NCBI RefSeq assembly: GCF_000420505.1
Contig: NZ_ATVB01000004.1
Coordinates: forward strand, 82,334 to 146,333
Direction of reading: 5' to 3'
Length of the DNA: 64,000 nt
From: Alloscardovia omnicolens DSM 21503
Lineage (GTDB): Bacteria > Actinomycetota > Actinomycetes > Actinomycetales > Bifidobacteriaceae
The translations under genes and the position numbers were made by a program. The stretch's first letter is position 1; every line of letters begins with the position of its first letter. The notes under the pieces were generated by a model. It saw only the letters and a list, made by a program, of their open reading frames with translations. It did not search any database and was not told where the DNA came from. This document shows, piece by piece, positions 43,401 to 51,203 of this stretch.

Positions 43401-45744
43401 GCTCTACTGGCCAGTGCCAAAGAAGGGGTTCAATTGGGGTGAGCGTTTGCAGCCAGACGGCGCATTTAAGTTCGATATGTACCTTACGGGAGGCATTAAG
43501 TCTCAGCTTCCAGAAGGTTACAAGGTTTACTATGCCAAGGATGCTCAGCCTGTACAGAACGAGCTGAAGTGGGCAAACTTCAGTTGGACAGAAGAGAAAG
43601 ATACCAAGGATTGGAAGCGTGCCGATTGGGACGCTGTAACCATGGTGAAGATTATTTCTCCAGAAGATTCTGTTCTCGCTCCTGAGGAGCAGCAGTCCTT
43701 CGTCTTCAACATGGCTGTGCGCGATGGCGAGAACCGTGAAGAAGTAAATGGTCTGCTTAACGTTTATAAGTCCGCATATTTGCGTGACCTTGGTAGTGGT
43801 AAGACCTGGGCTTATGGCGAAGCTGTTGGTATCGTGATTAATTCCGGTCATATCGGCGGAACTGTTTGGTTCGATAAGGATAACGACAGCAAACTGGACG
43901 CGGCAGACGCAGAACCGCGCATCGCTGGAGCTAAGGTTGAGCTGTACGATGCGCGCGGCGAGCTAGTCGATACGGCAGTCACCGATAAAAACGGTGCCTA
44001 TTCTTTCGAGGGTTTGCAGATCCCAACCGATCACGCGACTCTCCCGCAGTACTCGCTCAAGGTGTATAACCCAGATACGGCTAAATACTCCCGCTTCGTA
44101 GCGGCGACGAACGATATGCGCTTTACCGCGGATAACGAGGGCAATGAGACAGCGAGCGTGGCGGACGTTAATACCGGGAGCAAGTTCGCGAACGCTCTGA
44201 ATGTTGGTTTAACGACCTCGACCTCCGTAAAGGTTAAGAAAAACTGGGCGGATAAGAACGCTCAGAAGAAGCCGATTACTGTGAAGCTCTTGGCAGATGG
44301 TAAGGAAGCGAAAGACCTTGATGGCAAGGCTGTTCCAGCAGTTACGCTCAGCGAGGACGGCGCGTGGGCCGGCGAGTTTAATAACCTCGTTATGAATAAC
44401 GCGCAGACTGATGAAGCCGTAAAGTACACGGTCGAGGAGCAGACGCCGAGCGGTTTCGTTTCCGCGGTAACTGGTTCACAGAAGGACGGCTATACCGTAA
44501 CGAATACGATTATCCGCGGAAATATTGTGGTTCATAAGGTTTCTGCTGATAAGGATGATGCTCCGCTTGCGGGTGCGAAGTTTGAGCTACGTTCGGGTGA
44601 CTCGGTTATTGCTTCGGCTGTGACTGGTAAGGACGGTAAGGCGACGTTTAAGGACGTTGAGTTTGGTTCTTATACGGTTGTTGAGACTGCAGCTCCTGAA
44701 GGTTACGTTCTGAACGCTAAGCCATTGGACGTTTCCGTGAAGGAGAACGCTAAGACAGTTGACGCGGGAACTGTGTCGAACAAGTTGATTCGCGGAACGG
44801 TCAAGATTGCTAAGCAGGATGCTGATTCTAAGAAGCCGCTTGCTGGTGCGAAGTTTGAGCTGCGTTCCGGCGATAAGGTTGTTGATGAGGCTACTACTGA
44901 CGAGGATGGTGTTGCCACTTTCGAGAAAGTTGCGTTCGGCTCGTATACGGTTGTGGAAACTGCCGCGCCGGAAGGCTACGTCTTGAATGACGAAGCTCAT
45001 GAAGCAGTCATTGCCACCGATGGTGAAACGGTTGATGCAGGTGTTGTTCTCAATCAGAAGATTCGTGGAACGGTTGTTCTGCATAAGGTCGACGTGGATA
45101 AGGACAATGCGCCGCTTGCTGGTGCGAAGTTCGCGCTTAAGCAAGGAGACGAAGTAGTGGCCGAAGCAACCAGCGACTCTGATGGCCTCGTCCGTTTCGA
45201 TGACGTGGTTTATGGTTCGTACGTTGTAACAGAGACCGAGGCTCCGGAAGGATATGTGCTCAACACAGCTGCTATTGAAGTCGCTGTGAAGGAGAACGGT
45301 AAGACAGTTGACGCGGGTGTTGTGGAGAACTCCATGATTCGTGGAAGCATTATTGCTCTGAAGAAGGATGCGAGGAGCGGCAAGGTTCTTGCCGGTGCTC
45401 AATTCGAGATTCGTGATACTCAGGGCAATGTCGTACGCACCGTTGTATCTAACGACAAGGGTGAAGTGGTTGCAAACGATGTGATGTACGGCGAGTATAT
45501 CCTTGTGGAGACTAAAGCTCCACAGGGCTACAAGCTCGACGATACGCCACACAAGTTCGAGATTCGTAAGAATCTTGAGGAAGTGGATTTGGGTGAGATT
45601 AAGAACGATCCAATCCCATCGAAGGCGCTCGCAATTACCGGCTCGAGTGTTGCAGGCATGGCTGTTATAGCTGTACTTGCAGTTGTTACTGCAGGCGGTC
45701 TGGTGATGGTTCGCGGATCGCGAGCTAAGCAGCGTAAACACTAA
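40453..45744 (+). CDS. Large sortase-anchored surface adhesin/pilin-like protein with SpaA repeats
   Basis: The 1763-residue protein has a signal peptide (MKLRNAVVSALLTLAMVVPM, then AGAAVAA), a Thr/Glu/Lys-rich spacer, a large N-terminal ectodomain to about residue 1125, an SdrD-B-like domain from about 1131 (GGTVWFDKDNDSKLDAADAE), a Cna-B domain from about 1256 (VKVKKNWADKNAQKKPITVK), four SpaA-type domains starting near 1354, 1447, 1537 and 1628, an LAITG anchor at about 1725, a membrane helix and a basic tail. Each SpaA repeat has the E-box type VVETAAPEGY, which forms isopeptide bonds. No sortase gene is adjacent. The ATG at 40453 follows AGGAGAGAAG. A G11 tract lies upstream. Confidence 0.93.
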   Translation: MKLRNAVVSALLTLAMVVPMAGAAVAAEEPAPNPTSNSAPVTTETEKDVKKDTEKAESGKKAEENSAGDKQDRAATPEVTAAPESRSAQAQPVIEAQLMDLEGKAVKAQLANPSADVDTRLGTDYLVRIHAVFPAGSEKKVNVRLKYGVQYRTHKYDTTAGWYLALKENGLTEPSKQSADEDKPSKIYGTSFDDGVTTFEFQDGTQEVTFDIPVTVSWGTGNGISDGMPNIPEGVSVTQSFLPESGGTVDNKVAANFHVSGLRGAVVGITGNLAQMQNKRGHISVPVDTPKAVGHDVIFNAGLSNNSNALLDDYFVALLAPAKAEYMGLGNPSPVFADDAATPKVLHAGEHFAMSTGVDYVVPEGNKLYVWQRTKGYMVTENERSFNPTWRFPKADFPTGSIVEIKEIDLGVKFHNPYEQSMYLPYNQNQLGKMSYEIVKPYEDVYANDVLYPQDKNNPVWEGYIADNNVYMGAPGFEHTQERTFGYFTIGNRGTANSRAKTIIIDYDMNDTHVGGVTAQTLPFLSRPYRGEEATKVTDFKVVLWDSKTNKTTEHTMKNPPQRFRVQTVLGKGNHEGIFLKHIEYKVDTIPAKTAWVSYPTNLRADGDAGKEDFDSPSESFPYYGVVLNNTKIEKGRWGDDPSLFKTRIRIENTGAEEPNWHYRNQAVWDTNGDGIEEPYQYEGRSADHVTLGDTFTAFTGKSFIQGHGSTTAWHNQDIEVLKGKQKRDAEVEYFMPKDGEGIESLKAVYMVSPYGSDMSFTMKYRPVSSKYAWDTDVQEQPGGYVDGEQPDVYEVPASDALKAQYPNAKVYKLDFSKITDKEQKYRTRIWGPSVAWREASEQMPYSIYPTFWAYTGETYLHVNYTSDPKKDKVGTVDQLMWYEFDTDTKEDLEYSSNGFVSDKWDLNGNGSTEDKLGLPYGVLDIKAPTDVSAQSAAKMATQPETRYVTYDGVKKAVIGAESNVDYRLVATNPTTENVKGIQLYWPVPKKGFNWGERLQPDGAFKFDMYLTGGIKSQLPEGYKVYYAKDAQPVQNELKWANFSWTEEKDTKDWKRADWDAVTMVKIISPEDSVLAPEEQQSFVFNMAVRDGENREEVNGLLNVYKSAYLRDLGSGKTWAYGEAVGIVINSGHIGGTVWFDKDNDSKLDAADAEPRIAGAKVELYDARGELVDTAVTDKNGAYSFEGLQIPTDHATLPQYSLKVYNPDTAKYSRFVAATNDMRFTADNEGNETASVADVNTGSKFANALNVGLTTSTSVKVKKNWADKNAQKKPITVKLLADGKEAKDLDGKAVPAVTLSEDGAWAGEFNNLVMNNAQTDEAVKYTVEEQTPSGFVSAVTGSQKDGYTVTNTIIRGNIVVHKVSADKDDAPLAGAKFELRSGDSVIASAVTGKDGKATFKDVEFGSYTVVETAAPEGYVLNAKPLDVSVKENAKTVDAGTVSNKLIRGTVKIAKQDADSKKPLAGAKFELRSGDKVVDEATTDEDGVATFEKVAFGSYTVVETAAPEGYVLNDEAHEAVIATDGETVDAGVVLNQKIRGTVVLHKVDVDKDNAPLAGAKFALKQGDEVVAEATSDSDGLVRFDDVVYGSYVVTETEAPEGYVLNTAAIEVAVKENGKTVDAGVVENSMIRGSIIALKKDARSGKVLAGAQFEIRDTQGNVVRTVVSNDKGEVVANDVMYGEYILVETKAPQGYKLDDTPHKFEIRKNLEEVDLGEIKNDPIPSKALAITGSSVAGMAVIAVLAVVTAGGLVMVRGSRAKQRKH

Positions 45745-45771
45745 GTTTGCTTTAGCTGCATAAAAGCAGGG

Positions 45772-45801
45772 GGAGCGAAGTCGTAAGGCTTCGCTCCTTT
45801 T
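45772..45801 (+). terminator. Terminator of the surface protein gene
   Basis: GGAGCGAAG (45772-45780) pairs with CTTCGCTCC (45789-45797), followed by TTTT. Confidence 0.85.
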
Positions 45802-45813
45802 GCTTGCTCAATC

Positions 45814-45853
45814 AAAAACGCCGTTGAGAGCTCAAACTCCCAACGGCGTTTTA
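45814..45853 (-). terminator. Terminator of upp
   Basis: AAAAACGCCGTT (45814-45825) and AACGGCGTTTT (45842-45852) form a stem; on the minus strand it ends in T residues after the upp stop. Confidence 0.8.
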
Positions 45854-45870
45854 TATGCGGAACTAACCTT

Positions 45871-46515
45871 TTAATCAACCAAACCGTACAAACGGTCGCC
45901 GGCATCGCCCAAACCAGGCACAATGTATGCCTTCTCGTTCAAGCGCTCGTCCTTAGCGCACACAACAACCTTAAAGTCGATGCTTGGATCAACTTCCTTC
46001 TCCAAGCGTTCCAAACCTTCAGGCGCAGCCAAAATGCAGATAGCGGTAACGTCTTTAGCGCCCAGCTGCTTGAGGTACTCAATAGCAGCTACCAAAGTGC
46101 CGCCGGTTGCGAGCATTGGATCGACAACGAAAACCTGACGGCCAGTCAAATCATCTGGCAGACGGTTCGCGTAAGTGACGACGTCGAGCGTGTTCTCGTC
46201 GCGCTTCATGCCCAAGAAACCAACCTCAGCGGTAGGAATCAGGCGGGTCATGCCGTCGAGCATACCCAAGCCGGCGCGCAAAATTGGCACAACCATAGGG
46301 CGAGGCTTCGTGAGCTTCTTGCCAACCATAGGGGCAACAGGCGTCTCGATTGGCGCATCTTCCACGGAAATGTTGCGGGTCGCTTCGTAGGCTTCGAGCA
46401 TAACGAGCTCAGAAACGAGTTCACGGAAAGTGTTGGATGGGGTCTTCTTGTCACGCAAAACGGTGAGCTTGTGGTCAACCAGAGGATGGTTAACAATCGT
46501 TAAATGCATAGTCAT
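45871..46515 (-). CDS. upp: Uracil phosphoribosyltransferase
   Basis: The 214-residue enzyme makes UMP from uracil and PRPP. It shows [20 protein letters not shown], the PRPP motif [20 protein letters not shown], and the C-terminal uracil-binding [18 protein letters not shown]. Length and motifs are those of a complete Upp. The ATG at 46515 is used; another at 46509 is close. The start lies 23 bp from the divergent tadA start, so the promoters overlap. Confidence 0.97.
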   Translation of the reverse strand: MTMHLTIVNHPLVDHKLTVLRDKKTPSNTFRELVSELVMLEAYEATRNISVEDAPIETPVAPMVGKKLTKPRPMVVPILRAGLGMLDGMTRLIPTAEVGFLGMKRDENTLDVVTYANRLPDDLTGRQVFVVDPMLATGGTLVAAIEYLKQLGAKDVTAICILAAPEGLERLEKEVDPSIDFKVVVCAKDERLNEKAYIVPGLGDAGDRLYGLVD

Positions 46516-46538
46516 AGTTTCAGCATAGTCTTAACTGT

Positions 46539-46997
46539 ATGAATTCGCCATATACCACCGCTATGGGCGTGGCTCTCGACGTCGCCCGCGATGCTGCTTC
46601 GTTGGGGGATATTCCTGTGGGAGCAGTGGTGGTTGATGCGTCTGGAAATGTTTTGGCTGTGAAGCGAAATTATCGTGAAGAGCGGTCGGATCCGTTTTCA
46701 CACGCCGAGATTGAAGCCATGCGTGCTGTTGCTGGTGCTCGCGGAACATGGAATCTCGAGGATTGCACGCTCGTTGTTACCCTGGAGCCTTGCCCTATGT
46801 GCGCGGGTGCTGCGGTGAGTGCTCATATGGGGCGCGTTGTTTTTGGTGCATGGGATGAAAAAATGGGTGCGCTTGGCTCTGTGTGGGATATTGCGCGCGA
46901 TCCGCATGTTGGTTTTCAGCCGGAAGTGATTGGTGGTGTTCGAGAAGAAGAATGCGCTGCTGTGCTGACTGAGTTTTTTGCTGCGCGACGTTGGTAG
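46539..46997 (+). CDS. tadA: tRNA-specific adenosine deaminase
   Basis: The 152-residue zinc deaminase has HAEIEAMRAVA (zinc His and catalytic Glu) and LEPCPMCAGAAVSAHMGRVV (two zinc Cys). The GAWDEKMGALGSVWDI segment is typical of TadA, which converts A34 to inosine in tRNA-Arg(ACG). It could also be read as a general cytosine/adenosine deaminase, but the PCPMC context and length favour TadA. It is divergent from upp, and the alpha-galactosidase gene follows after an operator. Confidence 0.93.
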   Translation: MNSPYTTAMGVALDVARDAASLGDIPVGAVVVDASGNVLAVKRNYREERSDPFSHAEIEAMRAVAGARGTWNLEDCTLVVTLEPCPMCAGAAVSAHMGRVVFGAWDEKMGALGSVWDIARDPHVGFQPEVIGGVREEECAAVLTEFFAARRW

Positions 46998-47015
46998 AGT
47001 TTTGTGGGCGTTTTA

Positions 47016-47035
47016 TAGAACCCGTTCGATATACT
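47016..47035 (+). promoter_or_regulatory. LacI-type operator and -10 box of the alpha-galactosidase gene
   Basis: GAACCCGTTCGATA (47018-47031) matches the operators at 51142, 53497 and 53535. It runs into a TATACT -10 box (47030-47035). Confidence 0.7.
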
Positions 47036-47144
47036 TGTACGTAGAAAATAAATCATGACAATGTATGCGTAATGTGAGCAATGACTGCTGCAGAACGCTT
47101 GTCATGCGGTAAAACCTACGAAACAATCTAGTAAAGGACCAAAG

Positions 47145-49580
47145 ATGGTAAATACTTCTCGGTCTGCTGCCCGCGTTTTTGCTTACGAAGGAGCTGCGGT
47201 TGAAGGAGCTGAACATACGGGCTATACGCTGCGCAACGGCGGAGTAGCTGTATCTGTGGCAATCGTGAATAACGAATTGCCTCGTATTGTCTACTGGGGT
47301 CGCGATTTCGGTAGTGTGTCGCATAATCACACAGCTTTCCTCTACGAAGCTTTGCGCCCACAGCGAGTATCGGGTGGTTTAGACTATACAAACTTCCCAA
47401 CAGTCCTGCCAGGCCAAGCAGAGGGGTGGACGGGAGCATCCCGTTTTGTAGTAACACGTAACGGTCAGGAACTCTTCTGCCACTTTAGAGTAACTGATGT
47501 TCAGGCAGATGAGAACGGTTCGGTTATTGATTCGTTCTCCGCGCTCGCTCAAGACTTGTCAGGCTTGACGGACGAGGAACTGGCAGTAGCTCAGAAAAAC
47601 AGCAGTACATATCCATCTGAACTGTCAAGCGTTCCGCAGTTGGTAGTAACTGCTCAAGACGCTGAGCAGGGCGTTCGGCTCGTCTGGCAGATGCAGCTTT
47701 TGGATAGCGGTTTGGTTCGTCAGCGCGCTACTGTTTCTAATCTCGAAGGGGCAGACCTTGAGGGAGTGGCGGTTGCAGTTGCGGAAGTTGCAGACGTGGG
47801 CGAAGGTGCGGCGGTTGCAGCAGTAACGGCAACAGTCTCAAACGTGGGCGAACTTTCTGTGCTCGCGCTCGAACTGGGCTATCCAGTGCCATCTACTGCT
47901 CGCGAAATCTTAACGACTGCAGGACATCATTTGCGTGAACGTCATCCGCAGCGTCAAAACCTAACTATGGGACGTTTTGAGCGCGTGACTGAGGTCGGTC
48001 GCCCTGATTTTGACGCTACTTTACTGCTGAACGTGGGCGCTCGCGGCTTTGATTTTGAGCATGGAGAGGTGTTCTCCACACATGTGGGTTGGAGCGGAAA
48101 TTCCGTAACATCCGTGGAAGAAACCGTGTATACCTTGCCAATTATTGGCGGTGGAGAGAAGCTGTATGCGGGCGAAGCCGTACTGCGTGCCGGCTCAGAC
48201 GATGCGTATACGAGTCCTTGGGTGTATGGATCGTACGGCGAGGGGTTGAATGAAGTAGCTCACCGCTTCCATGATTTTGTATACAGTTTGCATCCAAACT
48301 TCGCCTCGAAGCCACGTCCAGTTATTTTGAACACCTGGGAAGCAGTGTATTTCGAGCATGACTTTGCAACGTTAAAGAGTTTGGCAGATAAGGCTGCGGC
48401 TGCGGGTGTTGAGCGCTTTGTTGTTGATGACGGTTGGTTTGGAAGCCGTCGTGATGATACTTCCGGTTTGGGTGATTGGTATGTTTCAAAAGAAGTGTGG
48501 CCTGATGGTTTGAAGCCATTAGCAGATTATGTTCATGCTCAAGGCATGGAATTCGGTCTGTGGTTCGAGCCAGAAATGCTTAATACGGTTTCGGAAGTAG
48601 CCGAGGCTCATCCTGATTGGATTTTGAAGCCAACCGCTAACCGTCTGCCAATGCAGGGACGTATGCAGCAGGTTCTCGACCTGTCTAATCCGGAGGCTGC
48701 TCGTTATGTTTTCGATGCTATGGATTCGCTCGTGAAGGAGATTGGCATTGACTACATTAAGTGGGATCATAACAAGCTCGTGACTGAGCCAGCTTCCCCA
48801 GCTCGCGGTTTTGCGGCTACTCAGCGCAAGCAAGTTGAAGCTGTTTATGCTATTTTTGACGCTTTGAAGATTAAGCATGACGGTTTAGAGATTGAGTCTT
48901 GCTCTTCTGGTGGCGGTCGTATTGACTTGGGTATTGTGGAGCGCGCAGACCGCGTATGGACGTCTGACTGCGTTGATCCTGTTGAGCGCGCTGATATTCA
49001 GCGCTACACCTCGCTTTTGCTGCCAGAAAGCATGATGGGTGAGCATGTGGGCGCTTCTCCAGCGCATTCCACTGCTCGAGCAACCTCTTTGTCTATGCGC
49101 ACAGCCACTGCTTTGTTCGGACACCTCGGTATTGAGTGGGATTTGAACAAGCAACCTCAGGAAGATCTTGACGTTCTGGCTCGCTGGGTAGCTTTGTACA
49201 AGCAGTCGCGCGATTGGGCAGGTTTTGGCGTTACAGTTCATGGAGATATTGCTGATGACTGCGTGCGTTTAGACGGCGTTGTATCTGCTGATGGAACTCA
49301 TGCGCTGTACCGTTTTGCTCAGGTACGTACTTCTGTGCATTACCCTGCAAACCCAGTGCGCTTGCCAGGCGTTGATGCGAAGAAACTCTATCGCGTGCGT
49401 CCAGTCGAGGTTCAGCGTGAATTGAGCCATGAGGAAACAAATGGACAGTCTGAACTGTTATGGTGGACACAAGAAGGCGTTATTGTTCCAGGTGCAGCTT
49501 TGCTGAACTATGGACTTCGCCCTCCACAGTTGAATCCAGCTCAGGCTGTGGTGTTTGCTGTGGATGAGGTGGCTCAGTAA
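47145..49580 (+). CDS. GH36 alpha-galactosidase
   Basis: The 811-residue enzyme is a full-length GH36 alpha-galactosidase that removes alpha-1,6-galactose from raffinose, stachyose or melibiose. It has an N-terminal beta-sandwich, then the catalytic barrel with NTWEAVYFEHD, RFVVDDGWFGSRRDD, FGLWFEPEML, the nucleophile Asp541 in YIKWDHNK and the acid/base Asp608 in WTSDCVDP. No signal peptide is visible, so it acts inside the cell on sugars imported by the ABC system at 53-57 kb. AAAGGACC precedes the ATG. Control by the LacI regulator encoded next is likely through the operator at 47016. Confidence 0.96.
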   Translation: MVNTSRSAARVFAYEGAAVEGAEHTGYTLRNGGVAVSVAIVNNELPRIVYWGRDFGSVSHNHTAFLYEALRPQRVSGGLDYTNFPTVLPGQAEGWTGASRFVVTRNGQELFCHFRVTDVQADENGSVIDSFSALAQDLSGLTDEELAVAQKNSSTYPSELSSVPQLVVTAQDAEQGVRLVWQMQLLDSGLVRQRATVSNLEGADLEGVAVAVAEVADVGEGAAVAAVTATVSNVGELSVLALELGYPVPSTAREILTTAGHHLRERHPQRQNLTMGRFERVTEVGRPDFDATLLLNVGARGFDFEHGEVFSTHVGWSGNSVTSVEETVYTLPIIGGGEKLYAGEAVLRAGSDDAYTSPWVYGSYGEGLNEVAHRFHDFVYSLHPNFASKPRPVILNTWEAVYFEHDFATLKSLADKAAAAGVERFVVDDGWFGSRRDDTSGLGDWYVSKEVWPDGLKPLADYVHAQGMEFGLWFEPEMLNTVSEVAEAHPDWILKPTANRLPMQGRMQQVLDLSNPEAARYVFDAMDSLVKEIGIDYIKWDHNKLVTEPASPARGFAATQRKQVEAVYAIFDALKIKHDGLEIESCSSGGGRIDLGIVERADRVWTSDCVDPVERADIQRYTSLLLPESMMGEHVGASPAHSTARATSLSMRTATALFGHLGIEWDLNKQPQEDLDVLARWVALYKQSRDWAGFGVTVHGDIADDCVRLDGVVSADGTHALYRFAQVRTSVHYPANPVRLPGVDAKKLYRVRPVEVQRELSHEETNGQSELLWWTQEGVIVPGAALLNYGLRPPQLNPAQAVVFAVDEVAQ

Positions 49581-49615
49581 ACACATGTATTCGCATGTAT
49601 TAAGGTAGGCATGAA

Positions 49616-50779
49616 ATGGTAGGCATACGAGACGTCGCTAAAAAAGCAGGCGTATCCACCAGCACAGTGTCGCTTGTTATTAACAACAGTGGTTATGTGT
49701 CGCAAAATACCCGCGACCGCGTAACCGCTGCTATGAAAGAACTTAACTATATTCCAAATGATTTAGCGAAGAATCTGTATAAGGGACGCACGGATACTGT
49801 GGGAGTAATTATGCCTACTTTGCAGCATCCGTTCTTTGCGTCTCTTGTGGGGCGCATTCAGCATTATCTTGATTTGCAGGGCATGCGCGCTTTGCTTTGC
49901 TCGACGGCGGATCAGGAAACAGGTGAAAAACAGTATGTGGATATGCTGCAACGCCACACTCTGGACGCCTTGATTATGGGTTCGCACTCGCAAAATACGC
50001 AGGAGTATTGGGAAGAGATTAAACGCCCGGTCGTTGCTTTCGACCGATATTTATGCGATTCGATTCCAACCGTGGGGGCTGACCACATTTCGGGCGGGCG
50101 TCTGGTTGCGCGCGCCTTGATTGCTGCCGGCGTGCAGCACGTCGTAACCATCGGTGGTCCTCGTGATCGTTTCCATGATCGTGACCGCGGTATTGAACTG
50201 CTTAACGCTCGCGAGCTTAGTTCGCGCCCTGATAGCTCCTTCCCGACCGTGCGTTATCAGCTCGTGTTGGAAGATGAGTTGGTGACTGCGGGTATTGAAA
50301 CGGATTATGTGACTGTGGAAGATTTGTCCGATTTGTCACTGTTTTTGGATGTTGCCCGCCGCGCTTTTGAAGACTTTGACAATGTGGATGCTATTGTAGC
50401 GCCTGATTTGGCCGCTGCAGCTGTTCTTCAAGAAGCTGAGCGTCGCAGCATTCGCGTTCCTGAAGATTTGCAAGTGATCGCATATGACGGCACTTATGTA
50501 AGCATGTTTGCTGGTAAGCAGATTTCCGCTATTACTCAGAATATCGATGAGACTGCTCATCGTTTAGTAGCGCATGTTATGCAAGAAATTGAGCGTTACG
50601 CTGGCGATGATACAGGCGTTATTGGGCAGACATTACTTGAGAAAGTATCTAATGATTTCCAAGGATATGTATCGGTTACAGATACTGTAGAAGGCGTTCC
50701 ATACCGTTTTGATGCAGTGAAGCTTGAGTATATTGAGCGCGAAACTACGATACCGCTCGATGATTTGGGTGTTGAGTAA
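49616..50779 (+). CDS. LacI family regulator of the raffinose/sucrose locus
   Basis: The 387-residue regulator has an N-terminal LacI helix-turn-helix (IRDVAKKAGVSTSTVSLVIN, then NSGYVSQNTRDRVTAAMKEL) and a periplasmic-binding-protein-like effector domain (VGVIMPTLQHPFFASLVGRI onward). It lies 35 bp after the alpha-galactosidase gene and probably in its transcript. Four similar operators occur near the promoters of the alpha-galactosidase, sucrose phosphorylase and binding-protein genes, which makes it the likely local repressor, functionally like RafR. The inducer is probably a galactoside or sucrose-type sugar. The C-terminal 45 residues extend beyond the usual LacI length of about 340. Confidence 0.92.
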   Translation: MVGIRDVAKKAGVSTSTVSLVINNSGYVSQNTRDRVTAAMKELNYIPNDLAKNLYKGRTDTVGVIMPTLQHPFFASLVGRIQHYLDLQGMRALLCSTADQETGEKQYVDMLQRHTLDALIMGSHSQNTQEYWEEIKRPVVAFDRYLCDSIPTVGADHISGGRLVARALIAAGVQHVVTIGGPRDRFHDRDRGIELLNARELSSRPDSSFPTVRYQLVLEDELVTAGIETDYVTVEDLSDLSLFLDVARRAFEDFDNVDAIVAPDLAAAAVLQEAERRSIRVPEDLQVIAYDGTYVSMFAGKQISAITQNIDETAHRLVAHVMQEIERYAGDDTGVIGQTLLEKVSNDFQGYVSVTDTVEGVPYRFDAVKLEYIERETTIPLDDLGVE

Positions 50780-50794
50780 GTTTCCTTTTGGAAC

Positions 50795-50859
50795 AATTCA
50801 CCTCGTACTACACAAACAAGCGACAAGATTTGGCGGAGCACTGTAGTACGAGGTGAATT
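50795..50859. repeat. Perfect 18-bp inverted repeat after the LacI gene
   Basis: AATTCACCTCGTACTACA (50795-50812) and TGTAGTACGAGGTGAATT (50842-50859) are exact reverse complements with a 29-nt loop, 16 bp after the LacI stop. The T-rich tail is weak (ATTGTTG), so it may be a terminator or an mRNA-stabilising hairpin. Confidence 0.75.
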
Positions 50860-51135
50860 ATTGTTGCAGACTTTACGCCTGAGAGTACGTGTAAAGCGTA
50901 CGGTTTTGAGAACCTGATTTTTCGCTCTTTCCGAGCGTTACCTTCTACTTCAGCTGTATCGTTCGTAGGTAACCGCATCGGCGAGAGTTAAAGTCCTCTA
51001 CTCTATAAAAACAACCTTGATAAAGGTTTTACCAATCACAGCTAAACGCAACAATGAAAGCTACAGCAGAAACCGTGCACTGATTACTCCAAAACCACCA
51101 AAACACAAATCTTCACACAAATCGGGCGTGCCGCC
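50860..51135. other. Non-coding upstream region of the sucrose phosphorylase gene
   Basis: About 276 bases with no supported gene lie between the 18-bp hairpin and the sucrose phosphorylase promoter. No further repeat or motif was recognised. Confidence 0.4.
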
Positions 51136-51164
51136 TTGCTCATATCAAACGGGTTCGATATACT
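51136..51164 (+). promoter_or_regulatory. Promoter with embedded LacI operator, sucrose phosphorylase gene
   Basis: TTGCTC (51136-51141) and TATACT (51159-51164) are 17 bp apart. The operator ATCAAACGGGTTCGAT lies in the spacer and touches the -10 box, so a bound repressor would block RNA polymerase. Confidence 0.75.
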
Positions 51165-51203
51165 AAAAATGTTGAGAAATAACGAATCAGCCATGGAGGT
51201 CTG

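Noticed and set aside
42760..43851. 363-codon open frame antisense to the surface protein
   Set aside because: No domain, no promoter, and strong coding evidence on the sense strand.
44587..45741. 384-codon open frame antisense to the SpaA repeats
   Set aside because: It mirrors the repeat structure of the sense gene and lacks a ribosome site or recognisable motif.
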